A stretch of 64,000 nucleotides of DNA, taken from assembly GCA_963752605.1 (NCBI GenBank), contig CAVVYW010000006.1:992001-1056000 (forward strand), read 5' to 3'. Source of the DNA: CAVVYW01 sp963752605 (lineage in GTDB: Bacteria; Actinomycetota; Thermoleophilia; Solirubrobacterales; 70-9). The position numbers were made by a program, and so were the translations under genes. Of this stretch, positions 40,601 through 49,882 are shown one piece after another; the stretch's first letter is position 1, and every line of letters begins with the position of its first letter. The notes under the pieces were generated by a model that searched no databases, was not told the DNA's origin, and saw nothing but the letters and a program-made list of their open reading frames with translations.

Positions 40601-41227
40601 TCACGACAACGACTGCGACTCGCCGGTCATCTGCGTGACGATGCCGCCCTGCACCCGCAGCGACCCGTCGATGAGCCAGCGCAGGCACAGCGGGTACAGC
40701 ACGTGCTCGCGCGCGAGCACACGCGCAGCGAGCGTCTCCTCGGTGTCCGCGGGCAATACCGGCACCACTGCCTGCGCGATGATCGGACCATGGTCGAGGT
40801 CGTTGGTCACGAAGTGCACCGTCGCGCCGGCGAACTTGCAACCCGCTTCGATCGCGCGCCGGTGCGTGTGCAGCCCGGGGAATGCGGGCAGCAACGACGG
40901 GTGGATGTTGACGAGTCGGCCTGCATAGCGGTCGACGAACGCGGGCCCGAGGATGCGCATGAATCCGGCGAGCACCACAACGTCGGGCGCATGGACATCG
41001 ATGGCCTCCGCCAACGCGGCATCGAAGCGCTCACGGTCGGCGAATCGGCGATGCTCGACGACGGCGGTCGGGATGCCGCGCGCAGCAGCGAACGCCAGCG
41101 CCTGCGCATCGGGCCGGTTGCTGATGACCGCGGCCACACGCGCATGCCAGCCCTCCTTCGCGCAAGCCTGCACGATCGACTGCATGTTCGAGCCGCGCCC
41201 GGAAACCAGGATGACGATGCGCTTCAT
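40601..41227 (-). CDS. purN: Phosphoribosylglycinamide formyltransferase PurN
   Basis: A 208-residue, intact GAR transformylase that uses 10-formyl-tetrahydrofolate in purine synthesis. N-terminal IVILVSGRGSNMQSIV, the active-site NIHPSLLPAFPGLHTH and VHFVTNDLDHGPIIAQ are all present. It is divergent from trpS across 62 bases; rsmB follows it. Confidence 0.95.
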   Translation of the reverse strand: MKRIVILVSGRGSNMQSIVQACAKEGWHARVAAVISNRPDAQALAFAAARGIPTAVVEHRRFADRERFDAALAEAIDVHAPDVVVLAGFMRILGPAFVDRYAGRLVNIHPSLLPAFPGLHTHRRAIEAGCKFAGATVHFVTNDLDHGPIIAQAVVPVLPADTEETLAARVLAREHVLYPLCLRWLIDGSLRVQGGIVTQMTGESQSLS

Positions 41228-41289
41228 CGGCGCGCAGTGTAGGGCCTCCTACAATCCCACCCTGCCCTTTCAGCCCGCGTTCTCGATTC

Positions 41290-42518
41290 ATGAGCGAAGC
41301 CGTTTCCACCGACACCCGCACGCCGCAGCGAGTGCTGTCGGGCATGCGCCCGACCGGCGCCATGCACCTGGGCCACTACCACGGGGCGCTGAAGAACTGG
41401 GTGCGCCTGCAGCGCGACTACGAGTGCTTCTATTTCGTCGCCGACTGGCACGCGCTCACGACGCACTACCAGGACCGCGAGATCATCGAGCAAAGCGTCT
41501 ACGAGATGGTGATCGACTGGCTTGCCGCGGGCATCGATCCGGAGCGGGCGACGATCTTCATCCAGAGCCGGCTGCCCGAGCACGCCGAGCTGTTCACGCT
41601 GCTGGCGATGGGCACGCCGCTCAGCTGGCTCGAGCGCATGCCGACCTACAAGGACCAGATCGAAAAGCTGAAGGACCGCGACCTCGCGACCTACGGCTTT
41701 CTCGGCTACCCGCTGCTGCAGGCGGCCGACATCCTGATCTACAAGGCGGCCTTCGTTCCGGTCGGCGAGGACCAGGCGCCGCACGTCGAGATCACGCGCG
41801 AGGTGGCGCGCCGTTTCAATCACCTGTACGGCCGCGAGCCCGACTTCGAGGCCAAGGCGCAAGCCGCCGTCAAGAAGCTCGCGAAGGCCGACGGCAAGAC
41901 CTTCGAGGCCGCACGCAAGGTGTTCCAGGAGACGGGCAACGGGCAGGCGCTCGCAAGCGGGACGCGCGGCCATCGCGAACAGCGGCGCGCTGAGCGCGGC
42001 CGAGCGCGATCTGCTCGAGGGTTACTTGCGCGGTGCGGGCAAGACGATCCTGCCCGAGCCGCAGGTGTTGCTCACCGAAGTGCAGCAAGCTGCCGGGCCT
42101 CGACGGCCAGAAGATGAGCAAGAGCTACGGCAACACGATCGCGATGCGTGAAGACCCGGCCGAGGTCGAGCGCAAGATCAAACGCATGCCGACCGACCCG
42201 AAGCGCGTGCGCCGCAGCGATCCCGGCAACCCCGAGGACTGCCCGGTGTGGCAGTTCCATCAGGTGTATTCGAACGCCGAAACGAAGGCGTGGGTCGTCA
42301 AGGGCTGCACGACCGCCGGCATCGGTTGCCTCGAGTGCAAGCAGCCGGTGATCGACGCGATCAAGCAGGAACAGCAGCCATGGCGCGAGCGCGCCGAGGC
42401 CTACCTGAGCAACCCGAAGCAGGTGCACTGGATCGTCGAGGTCGGCACCGAGCGTGCGCGCACCGTCGCGCGCGAAACGATGCGCGAGGTGCGCCACGCC
42501 ATGGGGCTCAGCACCTGA
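41290..42518 (+). CDS. trpS: Tryptophan--tRNA ligase TrpS, frame breaks near 41958 and 42085
   Basis: About 408 residues. The HIGH-like motif is in SGMRPTGAMHLGHYHG and KMSKS is in GLDGQKMSKSYGNT, with YPLLQAADILIYKA between them. An extra C-terminal part (NPEDCPVWQFHQVYS to RHAMGLST) is the longer form common in betaproteobacteria. As an essential gene it cannot be truly broken, so the two breaks (extra G near AGCGGGACG; extra C in GTGCAGCAAG) are good evidence for sequence errors. Start ATG 41290 lies 35 bases after a TACAAT that may be the promoter. Confidence 0.92.
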
Positions 42519-42538
42519 GGCAAGCGGGCGCTGCGGCC

Positions 42539-43018
42539 ATGGCCGGCATCCACATCACCGACATCGAGGCGGCGATCAACTGGTGGCGCGAGCGTTCGCC
42601 GTCGCCCGACGGCATCACCGCGTGTGCGCCGGTGCGCGCCTTGGCCGAGGTGTACGCGCTGCTCGTCTACTACCACGAGACGCAGTGCGACGAAGACACG
42701 TTGCCGCCGGAAGCGAAGCGCGCCTGGCTCGACTGGTACGCGAGCACGCCCGATGCGCCGTGCATTGCGATCTGCTCGACGAGCCAGGGCGACAGCATCT
42801 GCAAAGGATGCGGCCGCACCTTCGCCGAAGTGCAGCGCTGGACCGAGATGACGCCGGCCGAGAAGCGGGCCACGTGGCGGCGCATCACGATGGAGGCCAC
42901 CGCGTGGCGATTCAATCGTTATGCCGAGCGCGCGCGCATGGCCACCGGCGTCGACCACCCGCCGCCGCAGTCCTTCGCGCCGGCGACGCCTGACACGGCG
43001 CGCAAGGGCGCAGTTTGA
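42539..43018 (+). CDS. DUF3717-DUF1289 fusion protein
   Basis: A 159-residue protein made of two small domains. The first 70 residues (IHITDIEAAINWWRER, APVRALAEVYALLVYYHE) match the DUF3717-type domain seen in Burkholderiales. The second half (CIAICSTSQGDSICKGCGRT then EVQRWTEMTPAEKRATW) is a DUF1289 cysteine-rich domain with four cysteines likely binding metal. Both are of unknown function. It follows trpS by 20 bases and overlaps the MATE gene by four bases. Confidence 0.8.
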   Translation: MAGIHITDIEAAINWWRERSPSPDGITACAPVRALAEVYALLVYYHETQCDEDTLPPEAKRAWLDWYASTPDAPCIAICSTSQGDSICKGCGRTFAEVQRWTEMTPAEKRATWRRITMEATAWRFNRYAERARMATGVDHPPPQSFAPATPDTARKGAV

Positions 43019-44487
43019 GCCCCGCCGGCGAGGACCCGGCACGATCGCGTGTGCACTCGCTGGCGCACGACGCGAGCCGCATCGCTCCGCTGGCATGGCC
43101 GGTGTTCGTCGGGCAGGTGGCCGTGCTCGCGTTCAGCACCGTCGACACCGTGCTCGTCGCTCGGCATTCGGCCCTCGACCTGGCAGCGCTGGCGGTCGGT
43201 TCGGCAGCCTACATCACGGTGTTCATCGGCTTCATGGGCGTCGTGCTCGCGGTCGGCCCGATCGTCGGCCGACTGTTCGGGGCGCAGCAATGGAGCGCGG
43301 CCGGGCACGAGGTGCACCAGGCGGTGTGGATCGCACTCGCGCTGTCGATCATCGGCAGCCTGCTGCTCGCGTTTCCGGCGCCGTTCCTGTGGCTTGCCGA
43401 AGCGACACCGGAGGTCGCCATGCGCGTTCGCGGCTACCTGTGGGCCCTCGCGCTGTCGCTGCCCGCGGCGTTGCTTTTCACGGTGTATCGCGGATTCAAC
43501 ACCGCCGTGTCGCGGCCGAAGGCGGTGATGGCGCTGCAACTCGCCGGCCTGTCGCTGAAGGTGCCGCTGTCGGCACTGCTCGTGTACGGCATGACGCTGC
43601 CGACCCCGCTCGGCGAGCTGCGCGTGCCAACGCTCGGCGTGCTCGGCTGCGGCATCGCGACCTGCATCGTGATGTGGTTGCAGGCCTGCGTCGCGCTGAT
43701 CGTGCTGCGTCGTGACCGCTTCTATGCGCGCTTCGAGCTGCGCGGGCGCGGCTGGCACGCGCCCGACCGCAAGTCGTTGCGCGCGCAGCTGCGGCTCGGC
43801 ATTCCGATGGGGCTGTCGATCCTGATCGAGGTGACCGGCTTCAGCTTCATGTCGTTCTTCATCGCGCGGTTGGGCACGACGCCGGTGGCCGGCCACCAGA
43901 TCGCCGCCAATCTGGCCGCGCTGCTGTTCATGATGCCGCTCGCGCTGGCGCATGCGACGAGCACGCTTGTCGCGCAGCGCATCGGCGCGGGCGACGCGAA
44001 CGATGCACGGCGACTGGGTTGGCACGGCCTGCAGATCGCGATGCTGATCGCGGCGCTGGTCGGCGCGAGCGTGTACCTGGCGCGCGAAGGCATCGTCGGC
44101 TTGTACACGCGCGATGCGGTCGTGATCGCGGCGGCATTGCCGCTCGTCGCGTGGGTAGCGCTGTTCCACACCGCCGATGCGGCGCAAGCGGTCGCGTCGT
44201 TCGTGCTGCGCGCCTATCACGTCGCGACCTTGCCGCTGGTCATCTATGCGAGCGCGATCTGGGGCATCGGCCTGGCCGGCGGCTATCTGATCGCGTTCGA
44301 CTCGTTCGGCGTCACGCCGCCGGCACTGCTCGGCGCACGCGGGTTCTGGGCCGCAGCGAGCGCAGGGCTCGTCGTCGCCGCGCTGGGCCTGGGCGCGGTG
44401 TTGCTGTGGGTGTTGCGACAACAGCAGCGCGCGCAGGCGTCGCTGCAAGCGCCGCAGCCGCGCGCGTGGACTCAGGCTTCGAAGTAA
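43015..44487 (+). CDS. MATE-family multidrug/Na+ antiporter (NorM-like)
   Basis: A 490-residue intact membrane protein with twelve hydrophobic segments in two similar halves. WPVFVGQVAVLAFSTVDTVLVA, LFGAQQWSAAGHEVHQAVW and LGIPMGLSILIEVTGFSFM, then HQIAANLAALLFMMPLALA, are MATE/NorM hallmarks. It exports cationic drugs in exchange for sodium or protons. The start is TTG 43015, overlapping the previous stop (TTGA), so translation is probably coupled. Confidence 0.88.
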   Translation: MSPAGEDPARSRVHSLAHDASRIAPLAWPVFVGQVAVLAFSTVDTVLVARHSALDLAALAVGSAAYITVFIGFMGVVLAVGPIVGRLFGAQQWSAAGHEVHQAVWIALALSIIGSLLLAFPAPFLWLAEATPEVAMRVRGYLWALALSLPAALLFTVYRGFNTAVSRPKAVMALQLAGLSLKVPLSALLVYGMTLPTPLGELRVPTLGVLGCGIATCIVMWLQACVALIVLRRDRFYARFELRGRGWHAPDRKSLRAQLRLGIPMGLSILIEVTGFSFMSFFIARLGTTPVAGHQIAANLAALLFMMPLALAHATSTLVAQRIGAGDANDARRLGWHGLQIAMLIAALVGASVYLAREGIVGLYTRDAVVIAAALPLVAWVALFHTADAAQAVASFVLRAYHVATLPLVIYASAIWGIGLAGGYLIAFDSFGVTPPALLGARGFWAAASAGLVVAALGLGAVLLWVLRQQQRAQASLQAPQPRAWTQASK

Positions 44488-45782
44488 CGCACGCCGGCAG
44501 CGCGAAGCGCGTCGACCGCCTCGATGCCCAAGCCCGAGGCTGGCGTCACGATACCGTGATGCGGTGTTTGCCCGAGCGTGCCGCCGGCCAGCCCGATCGC
44601 GACGGCCGCCACCATCTCGGGCGTCGATCGATACCCGGGGTGCCCCTGCGCCTCGACCCGACCGCGCCAGCGCTGGTCCCTCGCGGTGCTCGCGAACACG
44701 TCGAAGGTGTAGCCGCTGCCGGCGAGCGCTGCCTCGGTCGGCCCATCACCGGATTGCGGCGCGAACCATTCGACGAGCTTGCGTAGCGGCTCGCGCTCGA
44801 AGGCCAGCGGCCCGGCCACCGCGGCACTCAGATTGGCCAGCGGGGCGGCCAGCGACGCGGCGGCCGCCCACTGCAGCGGCACAGTCGCCGCACCGGGCAG
44901 CAACGACGAGGCGGGCACGAAGCCGCTCATGCTGGTCGATTCGTGATAGCCGAAATCGTTGCTGAACAGCGTCGCGTCGTTGATCAGCGCGACGCTGCGC
45001 AACACGATCGGCGGGTTGACGAAGGGCGCCGGCACTGTCGGCGCGGTGACCGCCTGCACATCCTCGTCGAAGCGCGGAACGAAGCGCACCGCGTTGCGCC
45101 GCGCTGCAATCTTCGACTGCGCGCTGTCGGCATCGGGCAGCAGGCATGCGACGTTGCGCATGCTGTCGCTGCGGTCGTGCTCGAGCATCATCTTCAACGA
45201 GGCGACCGTGCCACCGCTCACCGCGTCGGTGATGCGTGTGATGCGCTTGCCGGTGAAGCTGACGATGATCTTGATGTCCCGCGCCGGCGCGGCGTAGCGG
45301 TCACGCAGCGCGCGCGCCGCCCACAGCGTGGCCAAGTCGAAGGGCAACGATTCGTAGCCGCAGCACGGAATGATCTTCACGCGCGCGCGCTCGGCGGCGC
45401 GATGGTGGCGCGCGATCAACTGCCGCACCCAGAAGGTCTCGCCGCTCAGGTCCAGATAATGCGCACCGCTGGCGATGCACGCCTGCACCACCGCTTCGCC
45501 GGTCAACGCGTAGGGGCCTGCGAGATTGAGCAGCACGCGGGTCGCGGCGGCAAGGCCAGCCAGCGCATCGAGATCGGTGAGGTCGACGCTCAGCACCTCG
45601 GGCTGCGGCGAGCCGGCCGGCACCTTGTCGGCGACGACCTTGCGCAGCTTCTCGGCGTTGCGCCCGGCCACCGCCCAGCGTAACGGCGCGCTCTCGGTCT
45701 GGCGCGCCAACGCGCGCACCGCCTGCTGCCCGGTGAACCCGCTGGCGCCCAGGATCGCCACGTCGAATGGTTTGTCGGCCAT
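44472..45782 (-). CDS. Saccharopine dehydrogenase-like NAD(P)-binding protein (trans-acting enoyl reductase type)
   Basis: A 436-residue intact protein. The N-terminal Rossmann loop is VAILGASGFTGQQAVRAL; further on are VLLNLAGPYALTGEAVVQAC, GAHYLDLSGETFWVRQ and PCCGYESLPFDLATLW, typical of the saccharopine-dehydrogenase-like family that includes mycobacterial trans-acting enoyl reductase. Substrate unknown here. Converges with the MATE gene (stops overlap by 16 bases). Confidence 0.85.
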   Translation of the reverse strand: MADKPFDVAILGASGFTGQQAVRALARQTESAPLRWAVAGRNAEKLRKVVADKVPAGSPQPEVLSVDLTDLDALAGLAAATRVLLNLAGPYALTGEAVVQACIASGAHYLDLSGETFWVRQLIARHHRAAERARVKIIPCCGYESLPFDLATLWAARALRDRYAAPARDIKIIVSFTGKRITRITDAVSGGTVASLKMMLEHDRSDSMRNVACLLPDADSAQSKIAARRNAVRFVPRFDEDVQAVTAPTVPAPFVNPPIVLRSVALINDATLFSNDFGYHESTSMSGFVPASSLLPGAATVPLQWAAAASLAAPLANLSAAVAGPLAFEREPLRKLVEWFAPQSGDGPTEAALAGSGYTFDVFASTARDQRWRGRVEAQGHPGYRSTPEMVAAVAIGLAGGTLGQTPHHGIVTPASGLGIEAVDALRAAGVRYFEA

Positions 45783-45859
45783 GCTCGCTCCGCTTGCTGT
45801 GAGCGTCACAGCTTACGACTTGCAGCCCGACGCAAGCAAGTCAAAGCGCGACGAGCACG

Positions 45860-47203
45860 TCAAAGCGATACGGGCAAGCTGAGCACGAAGCAGCTGCCGC
45901 CGCCATCACGCGGCTCACAATACACCTTGCCCTTGTGCGCACCCGCGATCTGGCGCACGAGGCTCAGCCCGAGCCCGACACCACCGGTCTTCTCCGCGTG
46001 CCCCGGCAGGCGATAGAACGGCTCGAAGATGCGCTCGCGCTGCGCTTGCGGAACGCCGGGTCCGCGATCGCTGACGCGCAATTGCACTTCGGCCTTGCCG
46101 CCTTTCACCTGCACTTCCGGCGGCTCGCCGTTGCCGTAGCGCGCCGCGTTTTCGAGCAGGTTGCGCAAAGCGCGGCGCAACAGCCTTTCGTTGCCGCGCA
46201 CCGTCACATCGTCGCCGCTGACGCTCGCGTTCACACGCGAGCCCTCTTCAGCAGCGAGCGCGAGCAGCTCCACACGCTCGTGCGCGTCGTTGGGCTGCGG
46301 CGCGTCGAGCCGGCTCGCGAGCAGCACTTCTTCGACCAGCGCATCGAGCTCGCGGATGTTGTGCTCGATCTCGGCCTTCAGCTTCGCGCGTGACTCGGGG
46401 CTTGCGCTGTCGAGCAGCGAGACCGCCATCTTCAAGCGGGCCAGCGGCGAGCGCAGCTCGTGCGAAGCGTTGGCGAGCAAGTTGCGATGCGAGCCGACGA
46501 GCGCCTCGACGCGCTGCGCGGCCTGGTTGAAGCTCGCGGCCACGGCGGCCACTTCGTCACGCCCGCTCTCGTCGACTCGATGGCTCAACCTGCCGGCGCC
46601 GAATATCTCGACGCCCTTCTTCAGCGATTCGAGCCGGCGTGTCAGGCGCCGCACCACCGGATAGGCGCCGATCGCGATCGCGACGAAGAGCACGACCAGC
46701 GTGACGGCGAGCCCGACCCCGCTGCCCGGCAGCATCGTCGGCGGCCCACCCGGAAATGCCGGCGCGGGCCCGCGGCGCGGCGCGTTGTCGCCGCCTGCGC
46801 CGGACGTGCGGCCGGGGCCGCCGCGCAGTATCCACAACGCACGGCCATCGGACAGTTGCAGCCGGATCGCACGCGGCGGCGGGCCACCCACCTCGGACTC
46901 GCGCCGCGCGAAGGGCTCCGAGGTCGCGATACGCTGCCCGCTCGCATCGTCCATCGCCAACGGCAAGCGCAGCCGGCGCGACCATTCGTGCAAGGCCTGG
47001 CCCTGCTCGTCGATCGATGCGCTGCCGGCGGGCAGACTGTTCTCGAGCAGCGAGGCCCAGCCCGCGGCACGCTCGGCCCACAGGCCCTGCATGTTCTCGC
47101 GCTCGCGCTCGACGTTGCGCTGGAACAGCCAGCCCGCGACCAGCGCAAACACCAACAGCACCGCGACCACGGTGAGGTAGATGCGCAGGTACAAACTTCG
47201 CAT
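45860..47203 (-). CDS. Membrane sensor histidine kinase
   Basis: A 447-residue intact kinase: membrane helix (YLTVVAVLLVFALVAGWLF), a periplasmic domain with a glycine/proline-rich stretch (GGPGRTSGAGG), a second helix (GVGLAVTLVVLFVAIAIGA), HAMP, the phosphorylated His248 in NASHELRSPLARLK, then N box LRNLLENAARYG, DRGPGVP and GVGLGLSLV of the ATPase. Its ATG overlaps the stop of the response-regulator gene. Signal unknown; the CpxA/RstB-like layout and adjacent Spy homologue suggest envelope or metal stress. Confidence 0.9.
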   Translation of the reverse strand: MRSLYLRIYLTVVAVLLVFALVAGWLFQRNVERERENMQGLWAERAAGWASLLENSLPAGSASIDEQGQALHEWSRRLRLPLAMDDASGQRIATSEPFARRESEVGGPPPRAIRLQLSDGRALWILRGGPGRTSGAGGDNAPRRGPAPAFPGGPPTMLPGSGVGLAVTLVVLFVAIAIGAYPVVRRLTRRLESLKKGVEIFGAGRLSHRVDESGRDEVAAVAASFNQAAQRVEALVGSHRNLLANASHELRSPLARLKMAVSLLDSASPESRAKLKAEIEHNIRELDALVEEVLLASRLDAPQPNDAHERVELLALAAEEGSRVNASVSGDDVTVRGNERLLRRALRNLLENAARYGNGEPPEVQVKGGKAEVQLRVSDRGPGVPQAQRERIFEPFYRLPGHAEKTGGVGLGLSLVRQIAGAHKGKVYCEPRDGGGSCFVLSLPVSL

Positions 47204-47925
47204 CAGGTGTCGTCGGCGTCCTGCTTGCGTGCGAAGACATAACCCGCGCCGCGCACCGTCAGCACACGGCGCGGCGCTTTCGGGTCGTCTTCGATGACCG
47301 CGCGAATGCGCGAGATGTGCACGTCGATGCTGCGGTCGAAGGCTTCCAGCGGGTGACCCTTCAGCGAGTCCATGATCTGGTCGCGCGACAACACGCGTCC
47401 CGGGCTTTGCGCGAGCACGACGAGCAGGTCGAACTGGTGGCCGGTCAGATCGCAAGGCTTGCCGTCGAGCCGCGCCACGCGCTCGCCGAGATCGATCTCG
47501 AGTCGGCCGAAACGCAGCACGTCGTCGGCGGAAGGCGCCGGTTGCGATCGACGCAGCAGTGCCTTCACGCGCGCGAGCAGCTCGCGCGGCTCGAAGGGCT
47601 TCGGCAGATAGTCGTCGGCGCCGAGCTCCAGGCCGACGATGCGGTCCAGCGGCTCGCCGCGCGCCGTCAGCATCAGCAGCGGCAACTGGCGGGTGCGCGC
47701 CTGGGCGCGCACCTCGCGGCACAGGTCGAGGCCGTCGCCGTCGGGCAGCATCAGGTCGAGCACGAGCGCGTCGTAGCTCGACGACTGCAGCTGCTGGCGT
47801 CCCTGCGCCAGCGAGCCGGCCGTCGTCACTTCGAAACCGGCTTCGCGCAGGTAGTCGCCGACCATCGAGGTCAGCCGCGTGTCGTCGTCGATGATCAGCA
47901 GATGGGCGCTCATGGAACCGTTCAT
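47203..47925 (-). CDS. OmpR-family response regulator
   Basis: A 240-residue intact regulator. Receiver domain with IIDDDTRLTSMV, phosphoacceptor Asp57 in LVLDLMLPDG and Lys109 in YLPKPFEP. The C-terminal winged helix ends SLKGHPLEAFDRSIDVHISRIR and VRGAGYVF. Two starts are possible (47925 and 47913); I use the upstream one because AAGG lies ahead of it. Operon partner of the kinase, overlapping by ATGA. Confidence 0.92.
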   Translation of the reverse strand: MNGSMSAHLLIIDDDTRLTSMVGDYLREAGFEVTTAGSLAQGRQQLQSSSYDALVLDLMLPDGDGLDLCREVRAQARTRQLPLLMLTARGEPLDRIVGLELGADDYLPKPFEPRELLARVKALLRRSQPAPSADDVLRFGRLEIDLGERVARLDGKPCDLTGHQFDLLVVLAQSPGRVLSRDQIMDSLKGHPLEAFDRSIDVHISRIRAVIEDDPKAPRRVLTVRGAGYVFARKQDADDT

Positions 47926-48017
47926 GGGCGTCGCCTTGCCTGCGCGGCAAGGCGATTGCGGGGGTGTTGGGGCAAGCATACGCGAGGCTGAATTTCCGGG
48001 CGCGCGCAAGCCGGTGC

Positions 48018-48569
48018 TCAGCTTTTCGGTGTCTCGAGCTGGCTGCGTTCGCGGCGGTGACGCTCCATCATGTCGCGCCGCTGCTTCATGCGCTCGGCCA
48101 GCTTGACGCGCTGTTCGGGCGTCAACACCTGGCTTGCGTCGAGCATGGCTTGCGTGATGCGCCGCGACGTCTGGTCGTGGTGTTGCAGCATCTGCTGGCG
48201 CAGCGCCTCCACCGCGTTGGCGTCGACGTTGGGTTGCGTGAACAGCTGCATCGAGCGCTCGCGCAACGCACGGCCGGTCTCGCGCTGGGCCTTCAGGTCG
48301 GCCGCGGCAAGTTGCGCGATCTGCTTGATCTTGCCGCGCTGGTCGTCGGTGGCGTTCACGCCGTCGAGCATGCGGTCGATCATGCGGCTCATGCGCTCGG
48401 GTGAGCCCATCCACCCGCCGCCGTGACGACCCATGCCGCCGTGATAGGGCTGCGCCCAGGCGGACAACGCGACCGCCGACAACACCGCCATCAGGATCGC
48501 GGCGAACAGGAACTTGAGCGCGCCGCGTTGCACCGCAGGCGTCGCTTGGAGAATGCGTACTTCAGACAT
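48018..48569 (-). CDS. Spy/CpxP-family periplasmic protein
   Basis: A 183-residue intact protein. A signal sequence (FLFAAILMAVLSAVALSAWAQ) follows a 20-residue basic N terminus. The mature part is a helical, glutamine/arginine-rich domain with two LTxxQ-type repeats: NATDDQRGKIKQIA and VLTPEQRVKLAERM. Spy/CpxP proteins act as periplasmic chaperones or inhibit a Cpx-type sensor. It lies 92 bases upstream of the response regulator on the same strand, probably one regulon. Confidence 0.85.
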   Translation of the reverse strand: MSEVRILQATPAVQRGALKFLFAAILMAVLSAVALSAWAQPYHGGMGRHGGGWMGSPERMSRMIDRMLDGVNATDDQRGKIKQIAQLAAADLKAQRETGRALRERSMQLFTQPNVDANAVEALRQQMLQHHDQTSRRITQAMLDASQVLTPEQRVKLAERMKQRRDMMERHRRERSQLETPKS

Positions 48570-48805
48570 GATGACTCCTTGCTGGACGGGGCCCATGGCC
48601 CATGGAGGTCATGGTCGGCAGCAGTGGTGAAGGCGGATTGGCCGCGGCGTAAAGATCTATGAAGACAGGCATGACCGCTAGGGTTTGCACGGCCCGGACC
48701 CGAGGGTGACATGCCCTGCGCGTCGGCGCATAAAGATGCATCGGGCACGTCGCTGGACGTGCGCCCGCGATCACGACATTCCTCTCACGCTCTCGGAGGC
48801 AGCCC

Positions 48806-49030
48806 ATGTCCAATCTGCTGAAACGCGATATCGCGCCCGATCCGCGCGCCCACTGCCGTGCTTGCGGCGCGATGAGCTACCGCCGCGTGATCACGCGCGA
48901 CGCGACCGGCCGGCTCAAGCCCAACGGGTTGTATCAGTGCAGCGGATGCTCGTTGACGTTCAGCGATCCGAAGATGTGGCGTACGGTGCCGGCGCGCACG
49001 CTGGCCAGCGGCAGCGCTGCCGCCAACTGA
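48806..49030 (+). CDS. Small conserved zinc-ribbon protein of unknown function
   Basis: A 74-residue protein with two CxxC pairs (HCRACGAMSY and YQCSGCSLTF), spaced to bind one zinc. The sequence between them, VITRDATGRLKPNGL, and the ending TFSDPKMWR look conserved rather than random. Preceded by GGAGG ten bases before the ATG. Function unknown; RNA or DNA binding is possible. Confidence 0.7.
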   Translation: MSNLLKRDIAPDPRAHCRACGAMSYRRVITRDATGRLKPNGLYQCSGCSLTFSDPKMWRTVPARTLASGSAAAN

Positions 49031-49134
49031 GCGATCGCGCTATGGCGCGGGCGGGGACGCCGCTCCCTAGGATGAAGCTGACCGAGACCGAACTCATGGC
49101 TTCAGCGCCCGACGAGTGAGAGGAACGGTCGGGC

Positions 49135-49360
49135 CGATTTGGTGCGACACGCCCGTTTGATCCTGCTGCTGTCTGAAGGCCTGACATGGGCCGAGACTCG
49201 CGCCAAGCTCGATTGCAGCGACGGCTACATCGATCGCTGGAGCACGCGATGCCGTTGATCGACTTCCCGGGCTGTTCGCACGGCACGCCGGACGCGAGCG
49301 CTACAAGGTGACGGATCGGCTCAAGCCGCCCGTGCTGGCCTCCCCACACGCGCCGAGCGC
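49135..49360 (+). pseudogene. Remnant of an IS630-type transposase (N-terminal part)
   Basis: From the GTG at 49142 one reads VRHARLILLLSEGLTWAETR then CSDGYIDRWSTR, the helix-turn-helix opening of IS630-type transposases. After a frame change and internal stop near 49255 comes GLFARHAGRERYK and TDRL, the next conserved piece. The remaining two thirds with the DDE catalytic residues are missing. No terminal repeats are recognised. Confidence 0.55.
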
Positions 49361-49510
49361 ATGCCATCAGGGTTGGCGACCTCCACGCTCCAATTGTCCT
49401 CAGCCAGGCCGGTCACGATCGTCATCTGCACTTCGCTGGCGCTGCTCCGGCGTACCTGCGATGCGTTCAGCGTCTTCTGAAGGTTTTAGGCCCACAACCC
49501 ACGTCACCCC

Positions 49511-49882
49511 ATGTTTTCACTATTGCAAGAGCTTCGAGACCTTGAAGTCGAGCTTCACCATCCGGGAGTACGTTGCTCACGAGAGCGCCTCGAGCAGCTG
49601 CTCCACGCTGAGTTCCACGAGGTCGGCCGCTCCGGCCGCCGGTATTCGCGCGACATGGTCATCAACTACCTCGCGTCTCAGGCAGCTAACGCGGCAATCG
49701 AGTCCTTCACCTTCGAGATGCAACTGCTGGCTGACGGCTGCATGTTGCTCACCTATCAATCAGCGCATCATGCCGCTGACGGAACGCACACGAACCACAC
49801 GCTTCGCTCTTCGGTTTGGGTGCGCAACGCCGCTCGGTGGCAGATCGTCTATCACCAGGGCACGCCTGCGGCGCTGCAATGA
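49511..49882 (+). CDS. NTF2-like/SnoaL-like (DUF4440-type) protein
   Basis: A 123-residue intact protein starting MFSLLQELRDLEVELHHP. Conserved landmarks of DUF4440-like proteins are RCSRERLEQLLHAEFHEVGRSG, YSRDMVINYLAS and the closing strand WQIVYHQGTPA. The fold is a small cone-shaped domain that binds small molecules or acts as an esterase/isomerase; no activity can be named. It lies in the IS-rich stretch and its neighbours are not functionally related. Confidence 0.7.
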   Translation: MFSLLQELRDLEVELHHPGVRCSRERLEQLLHAEFHEVGRSGRRYSRDMVINYLASQAANAAIESFTFEMQLLADGCMLLTYQSAHHAADGTHTNHTLRSSVWVRNAARWQIVYHQGTPAALQ

